From: Streptomyces rimosus
GTDB lineage: Bacteria > Actinomycetota > Actinomycetes > Streptomycetales > Streptomycetaceae
Direction: 5' to 3'
Assembly (NCBI RefSeq): GCF_008704655.1
Contig: NZ_CP023688.1
Coordinates: forward strand, 6,516,001 to 6,580,000
Length of the DNA stretch: 64,000 nt
Both the position numbers and the translations under genes were made by a program. Below, piece by piece: positions 53,461-62,771 of the stretch (the stretch's first letter is position 1; every line of letters begins with the position of its first letter). A model generated the notes under the pieces. It saw nothing but the letters and a program-made list of their open reading frames with translations, did no database searches and was not told the origin of the DNA.

Positions 53461-54071
53461 TCCTTCTTGCCCTTGGAGATCTTCATGCTCAGGCCGGACA
53501 GCCGGAAGGTCCCGGCGTTGGTCGCCCAGGCCGTCTGCCTGAGGTTGGTGATGCTGACGTCGTCGGCCTGCTGGGCGAACAGGTCCTGCATGCCCTGCGC
53601 GGTCGCGGGGCCCTTGTCGAGGGTGGAGGCGTCCCGGCCGATCTCGATGTTGTTGAAGGACGCGTTGCCGGAGAGCTGCGTCGCGTCCACGAAGAGGTCG
53701 GTCGCCTTGACCGGCGTATTGCCGCCGCCCGCGGTCAGGTTGAGCGAGATGTCGCCGATGACCGGCAGCGTGGTGACCACCGACTGGCACAGTTTGTGCA
53801 GGTCGGCCTTCTTGATGGCGGTCACGGCCACCGGCAGCAGGTCGCCCCGGGCGTTCTGGTCGACGCCGCCGTACTGGGCGAACCCGTCGCCCTCCAGGGA
53901 GGCGGCGGACACCTTGAACTGCTGGCCCGAGACGGCGAACGAGGCCGCCAGCGCGCCGTTGGCCAGGGCGATGGCCAGGGCGGCGGTCCCGGCGAAGGCC
54001 GGGACGGACAGCACGGCGAACTTGCGCCAGCTCACCCGCCCCGTGACATGTCTGCCGTGTGCGTCCTTCAT
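53451..54071 (-). CDS. DUF6230 exported protein
   Basis: 206 residues with a signal-anchor (WRKFAVLSVPAFAGTAALAIALANGALAASFAVSG, about 15-45). The remainder is beta-rich and polar: GQQFKVSAASLEGDGFAQYGGVD, SVVTTLPVIGDISLNLTAGG, ATDLFVDATQLSGNASFNNIEIGRDAS and a single C-terminal Cys pair with AVTAIKKADLHKLCQ...KKECF. DUF6230 proteins usually precede DUF6114 in Streptomyces. AGGGGA lies before the ATG at 54071. The role is unknown; a surface or wall-related function is likely. Confidence 0.8.
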
Positions 54072-54197
54072 GAGAGTGGTCCCCTTCGAAGTGCGGTGGA
54101 TCGCGCTGCCGAGAGTTGTGGGGGAAGATGCCGGCACCGGACCAGGATGTGGGGACACGTGGGGATCACGTGAAGGGTATGGAGAACTGGCCGGTGT

Positions 54198-54228
54198 TAC
54201 TGGCGAGTTGAATGTAAGTCTGCCAGTA
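54198..54228. promoter_or_regulatory. putative operator of the DUF6230/DUF6114 operon
   Basis: TACTGGC (54198-54204) and GCCAGTA (54222-54228) flank 17 bases (GAGTTGAATGTAAGTCT), in an unusually AT-rich patch about 130 bp upstream of the DUF6230 start. The position between two minus-strand genes fits a regulated promoter. Confidence 0.4.
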
Positions 54229-54307
54229 GCCGTTGGCAAGGTTGAGGACCGAAGGAACCACAGGAGGCGCAAAAGCGCCGCGGGGCCCGGGGCGGGCCGG
54301 TGCGCCG

Positions 54308-55540
54308 CTACACGTACCGGACCCGCAGCTCCTTCACCCCGTTGAGCCACGCCGACCGCAGCCGGCGCGGGGTGCCCACGAGGGCGATGTCCGGCATGGC
54401 GTCGGCGATGGCCTGGAAGATCAGGTCGATCTCCAGGACGGCGAGCGACTTGCCGAGGCAGAAGTGCGGGCCGCCCCCGCCGAAGCCCAGATGGGGGTTG
54501 GGGTCGCGGGTGATGTCGAACGTCTCCGGGTGCGCGAAGACCTCGGGGTCGTGGTTGGCGGAGGCGTAGAAGAGGCCGACGCGCTGCCCCTTTTCGATCC
54601 GCGCGCCGCCCAGGGTGGTGTCCTGGGTGGCCGTGCGCTGGAAGGAGACGACGGGCGTCGCCCAGCGCACGATCTCCTCGGCCGTGGTGCTCGGCCGCTC
54701 GCGCTTGTACAGCTCCCACTGGTCGGGGTGCGTCAGGAACGCGTGCATGCCGTGCGTGATCGCGTTGCGCGTGGTCTCGTTGCCCGCGACGGCCAGCAGC
54801 AGGACGAAGAACCCGAACTCGTCGGACGCGAGGTTGCCCTCGTCCTCCGCCGCGACGAGCCGGCTGACGATGTCCTGGGCGGGGCACTCCTTGCGGTCCG
54901 CGGCCAGGTTCATCGCGTACGAGATCAGCTCCGCCGCCGCGGTGTTGCCGACCTCCTCGGTGATGGCCAGCTCGGGATCGTCGTACGCGACCATCTTGTT
55001 CGACCAGTCGAAGATCCGGGCCCGGTCGTCCTGGGGGATGCCGATCAGCTCGGCGATGGCCTGGAGGGGCAGTTCACAGGCGACATCGGTGACGAAGTCG
55101 CCGGACTCCTTGCGCCGCGCCTCGGCGACGATGGTCCGCGCGCGGGTGCGCAGCGCGTCCTCCAGGGCGCGGATGGCGCGGGGCGTGAAGCCGCGCTGGA
55201 CGATCTGGCGGACCCGGGTGTGCTCCGGCGGGTCCATGTTCAGCATGATCAGCTTCTGGACGTCGATCCGGTCGCGGGTCATGGCCGCGTTGAACCGGAT
55301 GATCGAGGTGTTGGTGCTCGCCGAGAAGACCTCCGGCCGGGTGGAGACCTCCTTGACGTCCTCGTGGCGGGTCACCACCCAGTACCCGTCGTCGCCGAAC
55401 CCGGCGATGCCGTGCGGCTGGGCGTTCCACCAGACGGGGGTGGTACGCCGCAGCCGCGCGAACTCGGGCAGCGGTACACGGCTCTGGTAGACGTCGGGGT
55501 CGGTGAAGTCGAACCCGTCGGGCAGCGCGGGGCATGGCAT
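54308..55540 (-). CDS. cytochrome P450, CYP125/CYP142-like steroid or lipid hydroxylase
   Basis: 410 residues. I-helix LLLAVAGNETTRNAITHGMHAF (about 237-258), K-helix ExxR in EEIVRW (about 283) and haem loop LGFGGGGPHFCLGK (Cys about 355). ALPDGFDFTDPDVYQSRVPLPEFARLRRTTPVWW at the N-terminus and LNMDPPEHTRVRQIVQRGFTPRAI are typical of the CYP125/CYP124/CYP142 group, which oxidise the terminal methyl of cholesterol or methyl-branched lipids. GGAGTCGCCGAG precedes the ATG at 55540. It diverges from a FadA5-like thiolase across two KstR-like sites, so a steroid side chain or branched acyl chain is the likely substrate. Confidence 0.88.
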   Translation of the reverse strand: MPCPALPDGFDFTDPDVYQSRVPLPEFARLRRTTPVWWNAQPHGIAGFGDDGYWVVTRHEDVKEVSTRPEVFSASTNTSIIRFNAAMTRDRIDVQKLIMLNMDPPEHTRVRQIVQRGFTPRAIRALEDALRTRARTIVAEARRKESGDFVTDVACELPLQAIAELIGIPQDDRARIFDWSNKMVAYDDPELAITEEVGNTAAAELISYAMNLAADRKECPAQDIVSRLVAAEDEGNLASDEFGFFVLLLAVAGNETTRNAITHGMHAFLTHPDQWELYKRERPSTTAEEIVRWATPVVSFQRTATQDTTLGGARIEKGQRVGLFYASANHDPEVFAHPETFDITRDPNPHLGFGGGGPHFCLGKSLAVLEIDLIFQAIADAMPDIALVGTPRRLRSAWLNGVKELRVRYV

Positions 55541-55647
55541 CTCGGCGACTCCAGCTCTGGTCCGGCCCGGTACCCGTACCGGTACGGATCGGTGAGTACC
55601 GGCGATCGGCCGACCCTGACGGGCCGTCAGCTCTCTGCGGTGAAGGT

Positions 55648-55661
55648 AGTAACGAGTTCTA
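55648..55661. promoter_or_regulatory. KstR-like operator 1
   Basis: AGTAACGAGTTCTA matches the KstR consensus TnnAACnnGTTnnA at all but the first fixed base. It is about 110 bp upstream of the P450 start, in an AT-rich patch (AGTAACGAGTTCTATACG). Confidence 0.5.
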
Positions 55662-55773
55662 TACGTGGCAAGGGGGCGCGCGGCGCAAACCGGCGCCGCG
55701 CGCCGCCCGTTGGGGGCGGAAGACCCGTGCAGCACCCTTGCGCCCCCGGTCACGGCTCAAAGAGACTGTCCAA

Positions 55774-57020
<1,247 letters not shown>

Positions 57021-57031
57021 GGGGCCGGGGC

Positions 57032-57631
57032 TCAGGATTCCGTCTGTTCGAGCAGTTCCGACATCACCTTGCGCAGGGCGCGGACCGTCCGGGGGTGTCG
57101 CCCCTTCAACCGGCCGACCGCGTGGCCCAGCCAGTCCGCGTCGCCGAGCCGGTGCAGCTCCTTCGCGGCGCCGGTGTGCACGAGCAGTGCTTCGAACTGC
57201 GCCAGTTCGGTCATGGGGTACCAGCGGGGGTGGCGGTCGAAGGAGGCGAGCCAGTCCTCGTAAGGGTGGCGCAGCGTCATGTGCAGATAGCCGCGGCCGA
57301 CCCCCTGCCAGGGGCCCGGGAGCCCGCCGATCATCCCCACCGGGCTCACGGAACCGCGCTGCGGGCACTTGGCGCCCAGCGAGAAGCCGATGCCCAGCAT
57401 GATCCTGGTCCAGGGCATCAGCAGTTCCTCGGAGGGGGTACGGGCGTGCTGGTAGATGCCGTCGGGGCGGAACTCCAGCCAATGGCCGCCCGGCCGGAAG
57501 CAGTCGCCCACCACCCAGTGGCCGTCCACGCACGCCAGCGGCCCCAGCGACGCGCTCGTCCGGCCCTCCTCGCCACGCGTCCCCGCCACCTCGCCACGCT
57601 CCCCGCTCGACCCGCAACGTAAGTCACTCAT
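57032..57631 (-). CDS. conserved hypothetical protein
   Basis: 199 residues, cytoplasmic, without membrane segments. Conserved-looking blocks are ACVDGHWVVGDCFRPGGHWLEFRPDGIYQHARTPSEELLMPWTRIMLGIGFSLG, PWQGVGRGYLHMTLRHPYEDWLASFDRHPRWYP and a basic C-terminal helix HPRTVRALRKVMSELLEQ. His and Trp are abundant. No named family or motif is recognised; similar proteins occur in Streptomyces. It is convergent with the thiolase (11 bp apart), so probably unrelated in function. Start at ATG 57631 uncertain, as the first 30 residues look poorly conserved. Confidence 0.65.
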   Translation of the reverse strand: MSDLRCGSSGERGEVAGTRGEEGRTSASLGPLACVDGHWVVGDCFRPGGHWLEFRPDGIYQHARTPSEELLMPWTRIMLGIGFSLGAKCPQRGSVSPVGMIGGLPGPWQGVGRGYLHMTLRHPYEDWLASFDRHPRWYPMTELAQFEALLVHTGAAKELHRLGDADWLGHAVGRLKGRHPRTVRALRKVMSELLEQTES

Positions 57632-57722
57632 CCCCTGATTGGATCACATGTGCGATGAAAGGGATGGGGCGTCGCCCTGCCGGCTCCGGGGCGTTGTCAG
57701 TGGTCCCTGTCACACTCGCCTC

Positions 57723-58307
57723 ATGACCGAAACAGGGGTTCAGGCAGGGAGTTCACCGGCCGCGTCACCGCCGGTGCACTACGCGCCGACGTGGGCGGCC
57801 GACGGCGACACGCGGCGGCGTCCGCCGCTGGTGGGGGACGAGCGGGAGATCCTTACCAGCTATCTGGAGTGGCATCGCGCCACCTTCGAGCTGAAGTGCT
57901 CGGGGCTGCCCGCCGACCGGCTCTCGGAGCAGTCGGTGCCGCCGTCCGGCATGAGCCTGCACGGGCTGATACGGCACCTCGCCGGGGTGGAACGGTGGTG
58001 GTTCCACATCCAGTTCGCGGGCGAGAAGGTCCCGATGCTCCACTACTCCGACGAGGACCCCGACCAGGATTTCGACGACCTGTCCGGCGACCCGGCGCAG
58101 GCCCTGGCGCTCTGGCGCGAGCAGTGCGAGCACTCCCGCGGCATCGTGGCCGCCGCCCCGTCCCTGGACGCGACCGGCATCCATGCGGCCTCGGGAGACC
58201 CGGTCTCCCTGCGCCGCGTCCTGGTCCACCTGATAGCCGAGTACGCCCAGCACAACGGCCATGCGGATCTGCTGCGCGAGCGGATCGACGGGGCTACCGG
58301 CAGTTGA
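57723..58307 (+). CDS. DinB family protein (DUF664)
   Basis: 194 residues. The DinB four-helix bundle is evident from ILTSYLEWHRATFELKCSGLPADRLSEQSVPPSGMSLHGLIRHLAGVERWWFHIQFAG and VHLIAEYAQHNGHADLLRERIDGATG. The metal-site His residues are HLAGVERWW (about 97) and the pair in EYAQHNGHADLLRE (about 176-179). Actinobacterial members of this group include mycothiol-dependent enzymes. The substrate is unknown. The ATG at 57723 starts MTETGVQAG; no strong ribosome-binding site is seen. Confidence 0.87.
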   Translation: MTETGVQAGSSPAASPPVHYAPTWAADGDTRRRPPLVGDEREILTSYLEWHRATFELKCSGLPADRLSEQSVPPSGMSLHGLIRHLAGVERWWFHIQFAGEKVPMLHYSDEDPDQDFDDLSGDPAQALALWREQCEHSRGIVAAAPSLDATGIHAASGDPVSLRRVLVHLIAEYAQHNGHADLLRERIDGATGS

Positions 58308-58413
58308 GGGGCAGGGTTTTGACGCGGGCTCTCCGGGTAGGCGCGGCTGGCTGAAACGCCCTTACGTACACTCGTGCGGCGTCCGGGTCGGCTCACTTTT
58401 GGAGGAGATGGAA

Positions 58414-58614
58414 TTGGCAAAGCCCCCCTTCGCGGCTTTGATCTGTGCGCTCGCGGGGCTTGGCACGGCGCTGGGCTTCCTGGCGGCCGAGCTGCGCGCG
58501 GACGGCTACGAGCAGTACGTCGAGTCGGTGACCACCGCCGCCGGGGTGATCTACATCGCCGCGGCCCTGGTCGGTGTGACGTGGTTGCGTGCCCGTCGGG
58601 CGGACGCGGACTGA
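58414..58614 (+). CDS. small two-helix membrane protein
   Basis: 66 residues: LAKPPFAALICALAGLGTALGFLAAELRADGYEQYVESVTTAAGVIYIAAALVGVTWLRARRADAD. Two hydrophobic helices (about 6-23 and 40-57) are joined by an acidic loop. The TTG at 58414 is preferred because GGAGGAG (58401-58407) stands six bases before it; the ATG at 58408 directly abuts the ribosome-binding site. No family is recognised. It ends in a strong terminator and is transcribed after the DinB gene. Confidence 0.6.
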   Translation: MAKPPFAALICALAGLGTALGFLAAELRADGYEQYVESVTTAAGVIYIAAALVGVTWLRARRADAD

Positions 58615-58640
58615 GGTCCTTCCGGGGAGGCCGGGAAGAC

Positions 58641-58675
58641 CGAAGCGGCCGACGCCAGGGGCGTCGGCCGCTTCG
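58641..58675. terminator. strong hairpin terminator
   Basis: Perfect 16-bp inverted repeat (CGAAGCGGCCGACGCC and its complement) around AGG, between the small membrane protein gene and the convergent transglycosylase gene. Confidence 0.87.
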
Positions 58676-58710
58676 CGCTGTGCGGAGGCGCGGTGCTGGC
58701 CCGTGCGGGC

Positions 58711-59157
58711 TCAGTACCAGTTGTGGGACTGCCAGAAGTCCCAGGCGGCGCAGGGGCTGCCGTAGGTGGAGTTCATGTAGTCCAGGCCCCACTTGACCTG
58801 GGTCTCCGGATTGGTCTTCCAGTCCGGGCCGGCCGAGGCCATCTTCGAGCCCGGCTGGGCCTGCACGAGGCCGTAGGCGCCGCTGGACGGGTTGGTGGCG
58901 GTCGGGTCCCAGCCGCTCTCACGCTCGACGATGTTGCTGAAGCACTGGTACTGCGCCTGGTCCGGGATCAGTTTGTGCGCAGCGGCCTTCGCGTCGCTCG
59001 CCGTCGCGGCGGACGGCGCCTGGGCCGGGGCGGCGGCCTGGGCCGGCGTGGCGCCGAAGGCCGCGGCCGAGGCGCCCAGGGCGACGGCGCCGACTGCGAC
59101 GACGGCCTTCTTGTGGGCGGCGAGACGGCGGGTGATCGTGGACGAGGTGACGCTCAC
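58711..59157 (-). CDS. secreted transglycosylase (SLT/RPF-like)
   Basis: 148 residues. Signal peptide: TRRLAAHKKAVVAVGAVALGASAAAFGATPAQA, cleaved near residue 36. The catalytic Glu lies in NIVERESGWDPTATNPSSGAYGLVQAQPGSKM (about 77), the lytic transglycosylase/lysozyme-like signature. It ends WGLDYMNSTYGSPCAAWDFWQSHNWY, with Cys residues that may pair with QYQCFSN. It would cut peptidoglycan outside the cell, perhaps in growth or germination. The GTG at 59157 follows GGAAGG at some distance. No c-di-AMP riboswitch, common before such genes, was recognised. Confidence 0.87.
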   Translation of the reverse strand: MSVTSSTITRRLAAHKKAVVAVGAVALGASAAAFGATPAQAAAPAQAPSAATASDAKAAAHKLIPDQAQYQCFSNIVERESGWDPTATNPSSGAYGLVQAQPGSKMASAGPDWKTNPETQVKWGLDYMNSTYGSPCAAWDFWQSHNWY

Positions 59158-59495
59158 GGGAGGAGAAGCCTTCCGTCGGGTGCAAGGGGGCCGCCGAGGG
59201 CGCACCCGGGGGGAGGAGAGGCGCGCTGCTCTCGGCGACACATCCACCCTGGGAAGTGGTCGGGGGGCGTGGCAATACCCGCTCGTACTAGTGGATCTCG
59301 CATGCGGGGTGGAAGGTCCCGCCCGTCGTGGCCCGACGGGGAGCGGGTCGGCAGCGGTATCGGGGCTACGAAGGGGCGTCGTATGTGACGGAAGTCCTGT
59401 GCGTGAGGTCACAGGTGGGGCTGGGGTTGCGCGGGGGATCGTAATAGGCTCGGATCGTAGGTGGGTATTACTCGTTACGGGGCGTGGGGGGCGTG
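59158..59495. other. divergent promoter region
   Basis: 338 bp between the transglycosylase and acetyltransferase starts. Noted: TGTGAC (59384-59389) and GTCACA (59408-59413) as a wide inverted repeat, and an AT-rich patch with GTAATA (59441-59446) and GGTATTACTCGTTACG near 59464 that could serve the plus-strand gene. No gene is supported. Confidence 0.4.
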
Positions 59496-59999
59496 ATGGT
59501 GATCAGGCGGGCCTGTGGGCGGGACGCGGAGCGGTTGACGGAGCTGGTGCGGGGATCGGGCGCGTACCGGGGGGCGTACGCGCCGATGGTCGAGGGGTAT
59601 CGGGTGACTGCTGACTACATCGCCCGGCACCGGGTGTTCCTGGCGGAGGGCGAAGGCGAGGGCGCGGCCCCCGTCGGAAGTGCGGACCCGGCAGCGGTCC
59701 TCGGGTTCTACGCGCTGCTGGCGGACGCGGCCGAGCTGGATCTGATGTTCGTGGCCGATGCGGCTCAGGGGACGGGGCTGGGGCGGCGGCTCGTGGCGCA
59801 TATGAAGGAGGAGGCGCGGGCGGCCGGGCTCCGGAGCGTACGGGTGGTGTCGCATCCGCCGGCCGAGGGCTTCTACCGGAGGGTGGGGGCGCGGCGGGTG
59901 GGGACCGTACCCGCGGCGCCGCCGAGAGCTACTTGGGAGCGTCCGGAGATGGTGTTTCCGATACCGGCCCCGGTGCGGCCCCAGGCTGCTGGGTGCTGA
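59496..59999 (+). CDS. GNAT family N-acetyltransferase
   Basis: 167 residues. GNAT features: VIRRACGRDAERLTELVRGSG, then VLGFYALLADAAELDLMFVADAAQGTGLGRRLVAHMKEEARAAGLRSVRVVSHPPAEGFYRRVGARRVGTV, with AQGTGLGRRL as the acetyl-CoA loop (about 95). The acceptor is unknown. The ATG at 59496 was chosen; a GTG twelve bases earlier is possible. Its 3' end overlaps the ECF S-component gene on the other strand by about 70 bases, a substantial convergent overlap. Confidence 0.83.
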   Translation: MVIRRACGRDAERLTELVRGSGAYRGAYAPMVEGYRVTADYIARHRVFLAEGEGEGAAPVGSADPAAVLGFYALLADAAELDLMFVADAAQGTGLGRRLVAHMKEEARAAGLRSVRVVSHPPAEGFYRRVGARRVGTVPAAPPRATWERPEMVFPIPAPVRPQAAGC

Positions 60000-60891
60000 A
60001 CGCCGCCGGTACGTCGAACGCCGCCCGCCGTGTCGCCCGGCGCAGGGCCTTGAGGAGGGTGCCGCCCAGGGTGAGTGTCAGGATCACGGTGACCGCGGCG
60101 CGGGGCAGGTCCCAGCCGAGGGAGGTCGCCAGGCAGTACGCCACGAAGCGGGCCAGGTTGTCGGGCAGCGGGTCGCCCGGTACGAACGAGACGCCGGAGG
60201 CCATGCCGCCGATGTACGGCCAGCCCTGGAGGTTCATGACCAGGCCGTACAGGACGGCGGAGACCGCGCCGTACAGCGCGATCATGACCAGTTCGCGGCG
60301 CCCGCGCAGCCGGTCCGGGCCCGGCAGCAGCCCCGCGCCCATCGCCACCCACCCCATGGACAGCATCTGGAACGGCAGCCACGGCCCCACGCCCCCGGTC
60401 AGCAGCGCGGAGGCGAACATCGACACCGAGCCGAGCACGAAGCCGAAGCCCGGCCCCAGTACCCGCCCGGCCAGCACCATCAGGAAGAACATCGGCTCGA
60501 TGCCGGCGGTGCCCGCGCCGAGCGGGCGCATCGCGGCGCCCGCGGCGGCCAGGACGCCGAGCATGGCGATGGCCTTCGCGTCCAGGCTGGGCGTGCCGCG
60601 GGTGGCGGAGGCCGCCGAGGTGTCGGCGATCGTGGCCACGACGACGGCGAGCAGCAGCGGCAGCATGGCCGCGAACAGCCACGGCGCGTCCTTGGAGTGC
60701 GCGAGCCCGGAGGAGGAGTCGGCCAGCAGCGGCCATCCGAAGGCCATCACGCCGATGACCGAGACGAGCACGAGCGCGGCGACGGACCGCGGCCCCAGCC
60801 GCACGGCCCGCACCTGCCGGTCCGCCGCGGTGCGCAGGTCGCGGCCGTTGTGGGGGGCCGTGCCGTGACGGGTCATGTCGTGGCGGGTCAT
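59929..60891 (-). CDS. ECF transporter S component (substrate-binding membrane protein)
   Basis: 320 residues with about eight hydrophobic segments. The core (about 95-260) holds AKAIAMLGVLAAAGAAMRPLGAGTAGIEPMFFLMVLAGRVLGPGFGFVLGSVSMFASALLTGGVGPWLPFQMLSMGWVAMGAGLLPG, the AAxxAxR-type start and glycine-rich helices of energy-coupling-factor S components. The N-terminus adds a membrane segment (about 35-60). It would bind a vitamin or metal and be moved by the EcfA/EcfT module. The ATG at 60891 overlaps the stop of the ATPase (ATGA). Cobalamin is a possible substrate, given the other cobalt genes, but this is a guess. Confidence 0.82.
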   Translation of the reverse strand: MTRHDMTRHGTAPHNGRDLRTAADRQVRAVRLGPRSVAALVLVSVIGVMAFGWPLLADSSSGLAHSKDAPWLFAAMLPLLLAVVVATIADTSAASATRGTPSLDAKAIAMLGVLAAAGAAMRPLGAGTAGIEPMFFLMVLAGRVLGPGFGFVLGSVSMFASALLTGGVGPWLPFQMLSMGWVAMGAGLLPGPDRLRGRRELVMIALYGAVSAVLYGLVMNLQGWPYIGGMASGVSFVPGDPLPDNLARFVAYCLATSLGWDLPRAAVTVILTLTLGGTLLKALRRATRRAAFDVPAAFSTQQPGAAPGPVSETPSPDAPK

Positions 60892-62771
60892 GCCGTCGCC
60901 TCCAGCGCGTGCGCGACCTGGGGCACGGTGAGCCAGGGGAGCGGTGCGAGCACCTTGGCGACCTGCGGCGCGAAGGCGGGCGAGGAGACGACGACCTCGG
61001 CGGTCGGGCCGTCCGCGACGATCTCGCCGTCCGCGAGGATGACGACGCGGTGCGCCAGTTCGGCGGCCAGCTCGACGTCGTGGGTGGCCAGGACGATCGC
61101 GTGCCCCTCGGCGGCGAGCCCGCGCAGCAGCTGTACGAGGCGGCCCTTGGCCGCGTAGTCCAGCCCGCGGGTCGGCTCGTCGAGCAGGAGCAGCGGCGGG
61201 CGCGCGGTGAGCACGACGGCCAGCGCGAGGGCGAGCCGCTGGCCTTCGGAGAGGTCGCGCGGGTGGGTGTCGTCGGCCACGTCCGGGAGCAGCCGGGTGA
61301 CCAGGTCCCGGCAGGTGCCGGGGGCGGCGTCCGCGTCGTGGTCGGCGGCGGCGCACTCGGCGGCGACGGTGTCCGCGTACAGGAGGTCGCGCGGTTCCTG
61401 CGGTACGAGGCCGACGTGGCGCAGCAGCGTGCGCGGGCCGGTGCGGTGCGGCGCAGTGCCGCCGACGCGTACCGAGCCGGCGGCGGGCTCGTGCATGCCG
61501 ACGAGGGTGCCGAGCAGGGTGGACTTGCCCGCGCCGTTGCGGCCCATGAGGGCGATGGTCTCGCCGGCGCGTACGGTCAGGTCGACGCGGTGCAGGGCGT
61601 CGATCCGGCCGCGCCGTACGGACAGGCCCACGGCCTCGGCGGCGAGGGGCCGGTCGGTGGCGACGGGGAGCGGGGTGGGGGCCGGCGCGGGCCGTGCGCC
61701 GGGGGCAGCCCCCGCATCAGCATCGGTACGGGCCTCCCGGCGCCGCCACCAGCCCAGACGCTTACGGGCGCCACCGCTGCCGACAGAACCGGCCCCGGCC
61801 TCGGACGCGGCGTCCGCACCGGCTGTCATCGTCCCGGCCGTCTCCGTCCCGCCCGTCTCCCGCCGGACGCTGCCGGCGTCCGCCTCCGTACCGGCCATCT
61901 CCGGCCCGGCGCCGTTCCGGCCCGCGGCTTCCAGCCCCGTACCCCCCGGCTCCACCCCCATCAGCCGCTCCCGCAGCGAGGACGCCTTGCGGCGGGCGTC
62001 GCGTACGGAGAGCGGCAGCGGCGACCACTCGGCGAGGCGGCCCAGGGCCACCACCGGCGGGTGGACGGGGGAGACGGCCATGATGTCGGCGGGCGCGCCG
62101 ATGACCGGGGGCGCGCCGGGGGCGGGCAGCAGGATGACCTGGTCCGCGTACTGCACGACGCGCTCCAGGCGGTGCTCGGCCAGCAGGACCGTGGTGCCGA
62201 GGTCGTGCACCAGACGTTGCAGTACGGCGAGCACCTCTTCGGCGGCGGCCGGGTCGAGGGCCGAGGTCGGCTCGTCCAGGACCAGCACCTTGGGGTGGGT
62301 GGTGAGCACCGAGCCGATGGCGACGCGCTGCTGCTGGCCGCCGGAGAGGGTGGTGATGGCGCGGTCGCGCAGGTCGGCGAGGCCGAGGAGGTCGAGGGTC
62401 TCCTCGACGCGGCGCCGCATCACGTCCGGGGCCAGGCCCAGCGACTCCATGCCGTAGGCGAGTTCGTCCTCGACGGTGTCGGTGACGAAGTGGGCGAGCG
62501 GGTCCTGGCCCACGGTGCCGACGACATCGGCGAGTTCGCGCGGCCGGTGGGTGCGGGTGTCGCGCCCGGCGACGGTGACGCGGCCGTGCAGGGTGCCGCC
62601 GGTGAAGTGCGGTACGAGGCCGCAGACGGCGTTCAGCACGGTGGACTTGCCGACCCCGGACGGGCCGACGAGCAGGCACAGTTCGCCCTCCGGCACGGTC
62701 AGGTCGATGCCCTGGACGGCGGGCTCGGCGGCGTCCCCGTAGGTGACCGACACCTGGTCGAAGCGGATCAC
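60888..62771 (-). CDS. ECF transporter fused double ATPase (EcfA-EcfA')
   Basis: 627 residues with two ABC domains in one chain. Domain 1 (about 1-240): Walker A VGPSGVGKST, signature TLSGGQQQRVAIG, Walker B VLVLDEPTSALDP. Domain 2 (about 365-600): Walker A MGRNGAGKST, a degenerate signature LSEGQRLAL, Walker B LLLDEPTRGLDY. A linker of about 120 residues between them is disordered and repetitive (AGTEADAGSVRRETGGTE, TAGTMTAGADAASEAG). This is the energising unit of an ECF importer. The start GTG 62771 overlaps the EcfT stop (GTGA). GGAG lies eight bases upstream. Confidence 0.9.
   Translation of the reverse strand: MIRFDQVSVTYGDAAEPAVQGIDLTVPEGELCLLVGPSGVGKSTVLNAVCGLVPHFTGGTLHGRVTVAGRDTRTHRPRELADVVGTVGQDPLAHFVTDTVEDELAYGMESLGLAPDVMRRRVEETLDLLGLADLRDRAITTLSGGQQQRVAIGSVLTTHPKVLVLDEPTSALDPAAAEEVLAVLQRLVHDLGTTVLLAEHRLERVVQYADQVILLPAPGAPPVIGAPADIMAVSPVHPPVVALGRLAEWSPLPLSVRDARRKASSLRERLMGVEPGGTGLEAAGRNGAGPEMAGTEADAGSVRRETGGTETAGTMTAGADAASEAGAGSVGSGGARKRLGWWRRREARTDADAGAAPGARPAPAPTPLPVATDRPLAAEAVGLSVRRGRIDALHRVDLTVRAGETIALMGRNGAGKSTLLGTLVGMHEPAAGSVRVGGTAPHRTGPRTLLRHVGLVPQEPRDLLYADTVAAECAAADHDADAAPGTCRDLVTRLLPDVADDTHPRDLSEGQRLALALAVVLTARPPLLLLDEPTRGLDYAAKGRLVQLLRGLAAEGHAIVLATHDVELAAELAHRVVILADGEIVADGPTAEVVVSSPAFAPQVAKVLAPLPWLTVPQVAHALEATA

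Noticed and set aside
59158..59460. c-di-AMP (ydaO) riboswitch before the transglycosylase gene
   Set aside because: Such leaders are common for this gene type, but the conserved blocks are not recognisable on the minus strand here.
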